This document shows positions 1 to 5,759 of a stretch of 9,218 bases of DNA, piece after piece (positions within the stretch are counted from its first letter, which is position 1; the number at the start of each line of letters is the position of its first letter). A program made the position numbers and the translations under genes. The notes below the pieces were generated by a model. The model did not search any database. It saw only the letters and a program-made list of their open reading frames with translations, and was not told the DNA's origin. Where the stretch lies: assembly GCA_044370375.1 (NCBI GenBank), contig JBILVQ010000123.1, positions 1-9,218 of the forward strand, given 5' to 3'. Source of the stretch: JBILVQ01 sp044370375 (lineage in GTDB: Bacteria; Bacteroidota; Bacteroidia; UBA4408).

Positions 1-922
1 CTTCAATTTTTTTGTCGCTGTTTTCAACCTGAAAAAATACAGAGGCTCCGCTCGATTTGCCAATCCAGTTGCGCTGCGCCTCCTTGATGCTTTCGGTCCA
101 GTCAATTCCTTCCAAATCATTCAGCAACCTATCGGCATAAGCAGTGATGCGCAAACTCCATTGCTTCATTAATTTTCTTTCTACCGGAAAACCGCCTCTT
201 TCTGAAACTCCGTCTTTTACCTCTTCATTGGCCAAGACGGTTCCTAATTGCGGACACCAATTCACCATGGTTTCGCTGAGATAGGCCAAACGGAATTTTT
301 GCAAAACCTGCTCTTTGGTCGCTTCAGAAAATTCTTTCCATTCCTGAGCGGTAAATCCGTTATGATAAATTTCTAAATCACCTGTTAAGACATCATCCGT
401 TGAACCACTCCAGCCCTTGTTATCAAAATCGCTGATTAAGCTTTGAATGGGCTCTGCTTTGTTTGTTTTCGGATTATACCAGGAATGAAACAATTGAATA
501 AAAATCCATTGTGTCCAACGATAATAATCCGGGTCAGAGGTTCTTACCTCGCGGCCCCAATCGAAAGAGAAGCCAATTTTATCGAGCTGACTGCGGTAAC
601 GAGCAATGTTTTCTTTAGTGGTAATGGCAGGGTGTTGACCCGTTTGAATGGCATATTGTTCAGCCGGCAAGCCAAAAGAATCGTAGCCCATGGGGTGAAG
701 CACATTAAATCCTTTATGTCGTTTGTAGCGAGCATAGATATCGGAAGCAATATAACCAAGTGGATGACCAACATGTAATCCCGCTCCGGATGGATAGGGA
801 AACATATCGAGCACATAATATTTTGGAAGACTGTTATCTTGTTTTGCAGCAAATGTTTTTTGACTGGCCCAGTAACTTTGCCAGCGAGCCTCAATTTCGG
901 AAGGAATATATTCAATCATCAT
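1..922 (-). CDS. leuS: Leucine--tRNA ligase (LeuRS), N-terminal part, cut by window edge
   Basis: Cytoplasmic class Ia aminoacyl-tRNA synthetase that charges tRNA-Leu. The 307 visible residues cover the first half of the Rossmann catalytic domain: the HIGH-type ATP motif reads HVGH at residues 50-53, the block HPMGYDSFGLPAEQY is at 76-90, the zinc-region NWCP at 221-224, and the NWIGKS sequence that leads into the CP1 editing domain at 285-290. The editing domain, KMSKS loop and C-terminus lie outside the window. Compared with the E. coli enzyme there are about 60 extra residues (roughly 150-213) before NWCP, a feature I recall from Bacteroidota LeuRS. Two ATG codons lie in tandem at the start; I chose the outer one (920-922), and the protein could begin one residue later. 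It is divergent from ftsX. No frame break is seen. The family assignment is very secure. Confidence 0.97.
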   Translation of the reverse strand, partial: MMIEYIPSEIEARWQSYWASQKTFAAKQDNSLPKYYVLDMFPYPSGAGLHVGHPLGYIASDIYARYKRHKGFNVLHPMGYDSFGLPAEQYAIQTGQHPAITTKENIARYRSQLDKIGFSFDWGREVRTSDPDYYRWTQWIFIQLFHSWYNPKTNKAEPIQSLISDFDNKGWSGSTDDVLTGDLEIYHNGFTAQEWKEFSEATKEQVLQKFRLAYLSETMVNWCPQLGTVLANEEVKDGVSERGGFPVERKLMKQWSLRITAYADRLLNDLEGIDWTESIKEAQRNWIGKSSGASVFFQVENSDKKIE

Positions 923-926
923 GGGG

Positions 927-934
927 CAAAAATA
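927..934 (-). promoter_or_regulatory. Putative leuS promoter -7 element (TATTTTTG)
   Basis: On the minus strand TATTTTTG matches the Bacteroidota sigma-A -7 consensus TANNTTTG exactly and is followed by CCCC and then the leuS ATG. A TTG/TTTG -33 element is not obvious at the usual 17-23 bp upstream, so the call rests on the -7 box alone. Transcription from this box would start at or within a few bases of the start codon, giving an almost leaderless mRNA. No Shine-Dalgarno sequence precedes the ATG. Confidence 0.5.
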
Positions 935-1036
935 CCCAAAAAAGGCGAAGGTTTTATTTAGTTAATGGTCATGCTTCCATCTGATCACAAAAAGAGAGAT
1001 AAATTTCAACAGGTAGTCCTTTGAAAATTAAATCTT

Positions 1037-1071
1037 TTTGGCATTCCGGCCTTACTTTTTTCTTAATTTTG
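1037..1071 (+). promoter_or_regulatory. Putative ftsX-operon promoter (TTTG – 23 bp – TAATTTTG)
   Basis: TTTG at 1037-1040 and TAATTTTG at 1064-1071 fit the Bacteroidota sigma-A consensus TTTG / TANNTTTG. The 23-bp spacer is at the upper end of the accepted range. The -7 box ends 7 bp before the ftsX ATG (1079), so the transcript would have essentially no leader. It probably drives the whole ftsX to ispD run. The rest of the 923-1078 gap shows no gene. Confidence 0.6.
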
Positions 1072-1078
1072 CCCCCCA

Positions 1079-1957
1079 ATGGCCGAAAACAACCTTAAAA
1101 AGTCCGAAAAAAGTATTCAAACAGGCAAGATTTCTATTCTGATTAGTCTTTCCTTGGTGCTGTTTATGGTTGGCCTGCTTGCCCTGGTGCTTATTAACAC
1201 GCGAAAGGTTTCTAATCATGTGAAGGAAAACATTAACCTGAATGTTTTTATCTCCGATTCAGCTACACAGGCTGAAGTATCTGCACTTCAAAAGCAATTA
1301 GACGCCACAGAATATGTAAAAGGAACCCAGTTTGTAACCAAAGAACAAGCGGCCGCTGAATTCAAAGAAGAATTGGGCGAAGATTTTGTCAATTTCCTGG
1401 GTTACAACCCTTTGCGTTCAAGCATCGATGTAAAGGTCAATGCGGCCTATGCCAATGCAGATAGTCTGCAAAAAATTGAACGGAAAATGTTGGCTAATCC
1501 CATCGTCCGCGAGGTTTTTTATCAGAAATCGCTGGTGAACCTGGTCAATGAGAATGTTCGAAAAATAGGACTGTTCCTTATGATTTTCAGCATTTTGCTT
1601 TCTATCATCAGCATTGCATTGATCAACCACTCCATCCGTCTTTACATTTACTCGAAGCGTTTTTTAATCCGAACCATGCAATTGGTGGGTGCTACCCATG
1701 GATTTATTCGCAAGCCCTTTTTAGGAAGGGCGGTGTTTGACGGGTTAATGGCCTCCGTAATTACCTGGTTGATGCTGGCCGGTGTAATTTGGCTTTTAGA
1801 AAAAAACATTCCCGAATTGATTGAATTGCGGGATGTTGATACCTTTGCAGTCCTTTTTGCCGTGGTACCGGTTTTAGGCATGATGATAACTGTAGGTTCA
1901 ACCTACTTCGCCATGAGTAAGTACCTGAAATTACAAACAGAAGATTTATACAAATAG
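1079..1957 (+). CDS. ftsX: Cell division protein FtsX
   Basis: Integral membrane partner of the ATPase FtsE. In studied bacteria the FtsEX complex acts at the septum and controls peptidoglycan hydrolases. The 292 residues show the FtsX layout: a short cytoplasmic N-terminus, membrane segment 1 (about 18-40), a periplasmic domain (about 41-160) containing NPLRSSIDVKV (110-120), then three more membrane segments (about 162-184, 216-240 and 254-278). The loop LIRTMQLVGATHGFIRKPFL (196-215) matches the conserved FtsX coupling region next to the second membrane segment. The start is fixed because the next Met lies inside membrane segment 1. No ftsE is adjacent, unlike the ftsEX pair of proteobacteria; it must be elsewhere in the genome. 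The next gene follows after 2 bp, so translation is probably coupled. Confidence 0.95.
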   Translation: MAENNLKKSEKSIQTGKISILISLSLVLFMVGLLALVLINTRKVSNHVKENINLNVFISDSATQAEVSALQKQLDATEYVKGTQFVTKEQAAAEFKEELGEDFVNFLGYNPLRSSIDVKVNAAYANADSLQKIERKMLANPIVREVFYQKSLVNLVNENVRKIGLFLMIFSILLSIISIALINHSIRLYIYSKRFLIRTMQLVGATHGFIRKPFLGRAVFDGLMASVITWLMLAGVIWLLEKNIPELIELRDVDTFAVLFAVVPVLGMMITVGSTYFAMSKYLKLQTEDLYK

Positions 1958-1959
1958 CC

Positions 1960-2214
1960 ATGAGTCAACCAACTCCAAATAAACCGGATAAAATCGCAGG
2001 TTTTGCCTTCGAAAGAGAAAATTATATCATCATGATCATTGGCGTTGCCGTTATCGCTCTAGGGTATATCCTGATGGTGGGCGGTGGATCGGATGATCCG
2101 AATGTTTTTAACCCTGAGATTTTTAATTTTCGCAGAACCACTTTATCTCCAATTGTTATCCTACTCGGATTTATTATTGAGATATATGCCATCATGAAAA
2201 AACCAAAAGCATAA
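1960..2214 (+). CDS. Small two-helix membrane protein, DUF3098 family
   Basis: An 84-residue protein with a polar N-terminus, a first membrane helix at about 24-42 that ends in the glycine-rich turn MVGGGSDDPN, a short loop containing the phrase NPEIFNFRRTTLSPIVIL (51-68), a second membrane helix at about 62-79, and a basic C-terminal tail (KKPKA). I recognise it as DUF3098, a family found mainly in Bacteroidota and habitually placed between ftsX and uppP. No function is known. The position, 2 bp after ftsX and just before uppP, suggests a role linked to FtsX or to envelope synthesis, but this is only inference from context. Its stop codon lies at the edge of a hairpin that covers the uppP start region. 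Confidence 0.9.
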   Translation: MSQPTPNKPDKIAGFAFERENYIIMIIGVAVIALGYILMVGGGSDDPNVFNPEIFNFRRTTLSPIVILLGFIIEIYAIMKKPKA

Positions 2215-2250
2215 CCTTCCTGAATTTTTTTCGTTCAACAAAGGAAGGTT
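2213..2250 (+). promoter_or_regulatory. Hairpin over the uppP start region (possible translational coupling)
   Basis: A perfect 8-bp inverted repeat: AACCTTCC at 2213-2220 and GGAAGGTT at 2243-2250. A second 4-bp pairing in the loop (TGAA 2221-2224 with TTCA 2234-2237) could extend the stem. The 5' arm begins inside the TAA stop of the upstream DUF3098 gene. The 3' arm contains GGAAGG, the only Shine-Dalgarno-like purine run I noticed before a start in this window, and ends 1 bp before the uppP ATG. Folding would hide the uppP start, and a ribosome ending the upstream gene would open it. The inverted repeat is seen directly; the function is inferred. The 3-base spacing from GGAAGG to ATG is short for a working Shine-Dalgarno. 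Confidence 0.45.
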
Positions 2251-2251
2251 A

Positions 2252-3043
2252 ATGACCACTATACACGCCATTATATTAGCTATTATTGAGGGATTGACAG
2301 AGTATCTGCCTATTTCCTCTACCGGTCACATGATTATTGCATCATCGTTGATGGGCATTGTGCATGATGAATTTACCAAATTTTTCACCGTTTCTATTCA
2401 GTTTGGTGCCATTATTTCTGTATTGGTGCTATACTGGCGACAATTTTTGCAGGACTTCAGCTTCTATGTGAAGCTTTTGGCCGCCTTTCTTCCTGCTGCG
2501 GTTATTGGCTTTTTATTGAATGACTTTATAGATGCTTTGCTTGAAAATGTTATTGTAGTGGCGGTTTCCTTGTTGCTCGGTGGAGTGTTGCTGCTGTTTG
2601 TTGACAAGATTTTTGAAAACAATGAAGTTGAACCAGAGGAGTTGGATTCTAAAAAAGCACTGAAAATCGGCCTTTTTCAATGTTTGGCCATGATTCCCGG
2701 GGTTTCGCGAAGTGCTGCTACCATTATTGGCGGACTTACCCAAAAGTTAACAAGGAAGAAAGCGGCCGAGTTTTCTTTTTTTCTTGCCGTCCCAACCATG
2801 TTTGCCGCCTCTCTTTACAAGCTTTTCAAATTTGTGGACGAAGGAGGAGGTTTCCAGGCCAATCAGGTACATCTGTTGTTGATAGGAAACCTGGTGGCCT
2901 TTTTGGTGGGCGTTTTTGCCATCCGCTTTTTTATTGAATTTCTTACCCTGCGTGGCTTTCGAATGTTTGGTTATTATCGCATTGCCCTGGGTTTGGTAAT
3001 CCTCGTGCTCTATTTCATGGGTATCGATTTAACCATCGTTTAA
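2252..3043 (+). CDS. uppP: Undecaprenyl-diphosphate phosphatase (UppP/BacA)
   Basis: Membrane enzyme that removes a phosphate from undecaprenyl diphosphate to regenerate the lipid carrier used for peptidoglycan and surface glycans; overproduction gives bacitracin resistance in E. coli. The 263-residue length is typical. Both signature regions are present: EGLTEYLPISSTGH (13-26), with the two glutamates E13 and E17, S23 and H26 of the active site, and PGVSRSAATIIGG (149-161) with the catalytic arginine R153. Most of the rest is hydrophobic, with membrane helices recognisable at about 42-62, 75-96, 100-118, 174-192, 207-230 and 240-257. A charged cytoplasmic-type loop (ENNEVEPEELDSKK) lies at 122-135. 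Its stop codon overlaps the truB start by one base (TAATG), pointing to coupled translation. Confidence 0.97.
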   Translation: MTTIHAIILAIIEGLTEYLPISSTGHMIIASSLMGIVHDEFTKFFTVSIQFGAIISVLVLYWRQFLQDFSFYVKLLAAFLPAAVIGFLLNDFIDALLENVIVVAVSLLLGGVLLLFVDKIFENNEVEPEELDSKKALKIGLFQCLAMIPGVSRSAATIIGGLTQKLTRKKAAEFSFFLAVPTMFAASLYKLFKFVDEGGGFQANQVHLLLIGNLVAFLVGVFAIRFFIEFLTLRGFRMFGYYRIALGLVILVLYFMGIDLTIV

Positions 3044-3759
3044 TGAACGAGGAAAAAGCTTGCATTTTTCTGGTCGATAAACCATTGCATTGGTCCTCTT
3101 TTGATGTGGTGAAATACCTGAAGAAAATTTTAAAGACCAAAGTAGGACATGCCGGCACGCTCGACCCCTTGGCCACCGGCTTGCTCATTGTTTGTGCCGG
3201 TCGTTGGACCAAACATGCCGATTGGTTTCAAAAACTTGAAAAGAAATATACCGGTACCATCGTTTTGGGCGCCAATACACCAACCCATGATAAAGAATCG
3301 GAGGAGGATGAAGTTTTTGGTATTGCCGGATTAAATGAAGATTTGGTGGCATCCACAGCCCAAAGCATGACCGGATTGGTGGAGCAAAGAGCACCCGATT
3401 TTTCTGCAAAGAAAATACAGGGTAAAAAGGCCTATGAATTATCGAGAAAGGGCGTAAAACCCGATATTAAACCACATTGGGTAGAAATAAAGGCCTTTGA
3501 AGTTTCTAATTACCGCATAGAAAACGATAGGGTTTTGGTTGATTTCAGCGTAATTTGCTCAAAAGGGACCTATATCAGAAGCATGGCGCATGATTTGGGG
3601 ACCAAGTTAGGCTCCGGCGGATATTTGTCGGTTTTGCGCAGAAGCGCTATCGGACCTTATTTGGCCGAAAACGCACTTAGCCTTGAGGATATTAAGGCCA
3701 AATACCCCGCTTCCCCGAAAAACACCGATACCAATGCCGAAATTGGTGCTGTCCTTTGA
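3043..3759 (+). CDS. truB: tRNA pseudouridine(55) synthase TruB
   Basis: Makes pseudouridine at position 55 in the T-loop of nearly all tRNAs, in the cytoplasm. The catalytic motif GHAGTLDPLATGLL is at residues 35-48 with the nucleophile Asp41. It is followed by the RNA-contacting KKYTGTIVLGANTPTHDKESE region (about 67-87), the SAKKIQGKKAYELSRKG motif (121-137), and CSKGTYIRSMAHDLG (172-186) with LRRSAIGPY (198-206). At 238 residues it is the short type, lacking the C-terminal PUA-like extension of the roughly 314-residue E. coli enzyme, as is common in Bacteroidota. The last 20 or so residues (Pro, Asn, Thr rich) look disordered. The ATG overlaps the uppP stop by one base and no separate ribosome-binding site is seen, so it is probably translated by coupling. 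Confidence 0.96.
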   Translation: MNEEKACIFLVDKPLHWSSFDVVKYLKKILKTKVGHAGTLDPLATGLLIVCAGRWTKHADWFQKLEKKYTGTIVLGANTPTHDKESEEDEVFGIAGLNEDLVASTAQSMTGLVEQRAPDFSAKKIQGKKAYELSRKGVKPDIKPHWVEIKAFEVSNYRIENDRVLVDFSVICSKGTYIRSMAHDLGTKLGSGGYLSVLRRSAIGPYLAENALSLEDIKAKYPASPKNTDTNAEIGAVL

Positions 3760-3771
3760 TGAAATAATTCC

Positions 3772-3779
3772 TATCTTTG
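3772..3779 (+). promoter_or_regulatory. Putative internal promoter before queA, -7 element TATCTTTG
   Basis: TATCTTTG is an exact match to TANNTTTG and sits 24 bp before the queA ATG in the 44-bp truB–queA gap. Upstream partners are not ideal: TTTG at 3755-3758 leaves only 13 bp, and TTG at 3743-3745 leaves 26 bp. A transcript from here would carry a leader of about 20 nt. This would let queA and ispD be expressed independently of ftsX. Confidence 0.45.
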
Positions 3780-3803
3780 CCCGCTTAAATTTCGGCTCAA
3801 TAC

Positions 3804-4853
3804 ATGAAACTATCACAATTCAATTTTGGTTTGCCCAAAGAACTAATTGCAGAAAATCCCAGCAAAAACAGGGATGAATCAAGGCTAATGGTGATTGACC
3901 GGAAAACCGGAAAAATTGAACATAAAATATTCAAAGACATTCTTGGCTATTTTAATGACGGGGATGTAATGATTTTAAATGATACCAAAGTTTTTCCCGC
4001 TCGTTTATACGGGAACAAGGAAAAAACCGGTGCCAAAATTGAAGTTTTTCTTTTGCGCGAACTCAACCGCGAAAGCAGGCTTTGGGATGTTTTGGTAGAT
4101 CCTGCACGTAAAATCAGAATCGGAAACAAACTATATTTTGGTGACGATGACTCATTGGTAGCCGAGGTAATTGATAATACTACTTCAAGAGGCAGAACCC
4201 TTCGTTTTCTTTTTGATGGTCCTTACGAACAATTTAAGGCAACCATTGAAAGCCTCGGAGAAACACCGCTTCCAAAGTATATCAAACGGGTTCCTACTGC
4301 AGAAGACGCAGAAAGGTACCAAACGGTTTTTGCCAAGCATGAGGGTGCGGTTGCCGCGCCAACAGCAGGTTTGCATTTTAGTCGTGAATTATTGAAAAGA
4401 CTGGAATTGAAAGGCGTTAATTTTGCTCCCATTACCTTGCATGTTGGTTTGGGTTCTTTTCGCTCTGTGGAGGTTGAAGATTTGACCAAGCACAAAATGG
4501 ATTCAGAGCAGGTGATCATTACCCAAGATAGCGCTGATATTGTTAACAAAGGCAAAGAACAAAAAAGAAAGATTTGTGCCATTGGTACCACGGTGATGAG
4601 AGGCATTGAAACGTCTGTTTCTACCAATGGAACCTTGAAACCCTATAATGGCTGGACCAACAAGTTTCTTTTCCCCCCTTATGATTTCAGCATTGCCAAT
4701 TGTATGGTAACCAATTTTCATGCACCGGAATCAACTTTATTGATGATGATTTGTGCCTTTGCAGGTTACGATTTAACCATGGAAGCCTATAAAGCTGCCG
4801 TGAAAGAAAAGTATCGTTTCCTGTCCTATGGTGACGCCATGTTGATTTTATAA
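3804..4853 (+). CDS. queA: S-adenosylmethionine:tRNA ribosyltransferase-isomerase (QueA)
   Basis: Transfers and isomerises the ribose part of S-adenosylmethionine onto preQ1 in tRNA, making epoxyqueuosine at wobble position 34 of GUN-anticodon tRNAs. The 349-residue protein is of normal length. Conserved blocks in order are LNDTKVFPARLYG (58-70), LGETPLPKYIKR (151-162), RYQTVFAKHEGAVAAPTAGLHF (171-192) with the family signature APTAGLHF, TLHVGLGSFR (211-220), and near the C-terminus TNFHAPESTLLMM and AFAGYD. No frame break or missing motif is seen. Other queuosine genes (queC, queD, queE, queF, tgt) are not in the window. The start is supported by the N-terminal match (DFDYxLP-like FNFGLPKELIA) immediately after Met. 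ispD follows after 10 bp. Confidence 0.97.
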   Translation: MKLSQFNFGLPKELIAENPSKNRDESRLMVIDRKTGKIEHKIFKDILGYFNDGDVMILNDTKVFPARLYGNKEKTGAKIEVFLLRELNRESRLWDVLVDPARKIRIGNKLYFGDDDSLVAEVIDNTTSRGRTLRFLFDGPYEQFKATIESLGETPLPKYIKRVPTAEDAERYQTVFAKHEGAVAAPTAGLHFSRELLKRLELKGVNFAPITLHVGLGSFRSVEVEDLTKHKMDSEQVIITQDSADIVNKGKEQKRKICAIGTTVMRGIETSVSTNGTLKPYNGWTNKFLFPPYDFSIANCMVTNFHAPESTLLMMICAFAGYDLTMEAYKAAVKEKYRFLSYGDAMLIL

Positions 4854-4863
4854 AGTATTTTTT

Positions 4864-5565
4864 TTGAAGAAGTTCGCCATCATTGTTGCTGGAGGTAGCG
4901 GATTACGCATGGGTGCTACTTTGCCAAAACAGTTTTTGCTGTTGCGCGGCCAACCTGTTTTACTGCACACGCTTTCCCGCTTCATGTCGGCCGTTCCCGG
5001 TATTGAAATTATTTTGGTGTTACCTGCAGGTCAAAAACTTTATTGGGAAGCCTTGTGGGAAAAGTACGGCAACCATTATCCTTTAACGGTTGTGGAAGGT
5101 GGAGAGCAAAGGTTCTTTAGTGTGTTGAATGGTTTAGCGGCCATTGATGCCTCCCTTGAAGAAGGCATTGTTGGAATTCATGATGGGGTGCGACCTTTGG
5201 TGAGCGTAGAAACCATCCGAAATGCTTATCTGGCAGCCGAGATTCATGGAAGCGCTGTGCCTGTTGTAGCGCTCAATGATAGTATTCGGCAAGTAAATCA
5301 GAATCAATCGCAGGGCATCGATCGTAGTCATTACAGATTGGTGCAAACCCCGCAATGCTTTCAGTTGAAACTACTTCGCGAAGCTTATAAGGCCGATTTT
5401 CAACAACATTTTACAGATGATGCTTCGGTATTTGAAGCCTGTGGCCACCAGGTTTTTTTAACGGAGGGTAACCCTGAGAATATTAAAATTACCCGTCAAT
5501 CCGATCTGGTAATTGCTGAAGCTTTGCTTCGTCTTGAACAACAAATTCAAGAGGATTGGATTTAG
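4864..5565 (+). CDS. ispD: 2-C-methyl-D-erythritol 4-phosphate cytidylyltransferase (IspD)
   Basis: Third step of the MEP isoprenoid pathway: joins MEP with CTP to form CDP-ME. The 233-residue protein shows the nucleotide-binding start IIVAGGSGLRMGATLPKQFL (6-25) with the catalytic Arg15 and Lys22, the metal-site HDGVRP (106-111), GIDRSHYRLVQTPQ (151-164) with Arg154 in the position of E. coli Arg157, TDDASVFE (184-191), and ENIKIT (205-210) with Lys208 matching E. coli Lys213. The start is a TTG (4864-4866). The reading frame upstream meets a stop at 4843-4845 with no ATG or GTG between, and homology begins at the second codon, so TTG is the only credible start. No ribosome-binding site is visible; the 8-T run 4858-4865 runs into the start codon. 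Its stop lies within a 21-bp dyad repeat. Its product feeds synthesis of the carrier recycled by UppP. Confidence 0.95.
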   Translation: MKKFAIIVAGGSGLRMGATLPKQFLLLRGQPVLLHTLSRFMSAVPGIEIILVLPAGQKLYWEALWEKYGNHYPLTVVEGGEQRFFSVLNGLAAIDASLEEGIVGIHDGVRPLVSVETIRNAYLAAEIHGSAVPVVALNDSIRQVNQNQSQGIDRSHYRLVQTPQCFQLKLLREAYKADFQQHFTDDASVFEACGHQVFLTEGNPENIKITRQSDLVIAEALLRLEQQIQEDWI

Positions 5566-5580
5566 CACAAAGTACTAAAT
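5560..5580 (+). repeat. 21-bp imperfect dyad, copy 1 (overlaps the ispD stop)
   Basis: Core TTTAG-C-AC-AAA-GT-A-CTAAA at 5561-5579, with outer bases A5560 and T5580. The arms pair at 8 of 9 positions around a central AAA. The repeat contains the ispD TAG stop (5563-5565). It matches copy 2 at 18 of 21 positions, including an uninterrupted ACAAAGTACTAAA. I do not recognise the element. It could be a protein-binding site, a small RNA hairpin, or one end of an inserted segment. Confidence 0.6.
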
Positions 5581-5611
5581 TGCTAACTTACTACTGATAT
5601 TTTTTGCCGTG

Positions 5612-5639
5612 ATTCTGTATTTATGTTTTTTTACAGAAT
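5612..5639. terminator. Hairpin in the convergent gap, candidate bidirectional terminator
   Basis: A perfect 8-bp inverted repeat, ATTCTGTA at 5612-5619 and TACAGAAT at 5632-5639, with a 12-nt T-rich loop. It lies 46 bp after the ispD stop and about 120 bp from the stop of the opposing flavin oxidoreductase gene, where a shared terminator would be expected. The stem is AT-rich and no U-tract follows it on either strand (the T-run is in the loop), so it is not a classical intrinsic terminator. Confidence 0.3.
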
Positions 5640-5721
5640 GCTATTTGATGTATTTAGCTTGTTTTCATTGCTTGTTAATGCCAATAAAAACAGGCAAAAG
5701 AATAAAGGGATTAAGATATGA
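5623..5721 (+). CDS. Possible 32-residue hydrophobic/basic peptide, unproven
   Basis: An ATG-started small ORF in the convergent gap. Residues 2-19 are mostly hydrophobic (FFYRMLFDVFSLFSLLV) and the last 12 are strongly basic and polar (NKNRQKNKGIKI), with five Lys/Arg. This is the shape of a single-span membrane peptide, as seen in several type I toxins and other small membrane proteins. The ATG falls in the loop of the 5612-5639 hairpin, and a TATTTTTTG sequence at 5598-5606 resembles a -7 box but is one base too long. There is no ribosome-binding site. An ORF this short can easily arise by chance in AT-rich DNA, so this is a candidate only. I recognise no family. Confidence 0.15.
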   Translation: MFFYRMLFDVFSLFSLLVNANKNRQKNKGIKI

Positions 5722-5725
5722 AATA

Positions 5726-5746
5726 CTTTAGGACAAAGTACTAAAG
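5726..5746 (+). repeat. 21-bp imperfect dyad, copy 2
   Basis: Core TTTAG-G-AC-AAA-GT-A-CTAAA at 5727-5745, with outer bases C5726 and G5746. It is in direct orientation to copy 1, offset by 166 bp. It differs from copy 1 at three positions: the seventh base (G for C) and both outermost bases. The outer change from A/T to C/G keeps the two ends complementary. It ends 13 bp before the stop of the opposing gene. The unit is not otherwise identified. Confidence 0.6.
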
Positions 5747-5759
5747 CAAATTAGGCAGA

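Noticed and set aside
443..984. Open frames on the plus and minus strands over the leuS N-terminus
   Set aside because: LeuRS homology is continuous on the minus strand from 922 to the window edge, so these are out-of-frame shadows.
923..1078. A tRNA, riboswitch or T-box leader in the leuS–ftsX gap
   Set aside because: No cloverleaf or T-box-like elements seen, and the predicted promoters leave almost no leader RNA.
4223..4627. 134-codon open frame antisense to queA
   Set aside because: Lies wholly inside a well-supported gene with all QueA motifs; the antisense translation shows no domain features and is a shadow of codon usage.
4858..4865. T8 run after queA as an intrinsic terminator
   Set aside because: No GC-rich stem precedes it and ispD starts inside it; the genes are likely co-transcribed.
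5560..5746. Dyads as a CRISPR array
   Set aside because: Only two copies, separated by 145 bp, with no further repeats and no cas genes.
5560..5746. Dyads as target-site duplications of a MITE or insertion sequence
   Set aside because: The 145-bp interior has no terminal inverted repeats, a 19-21 bp duplication would be unusual, and no transposase remnant is visible. Kept only as one possible reading.
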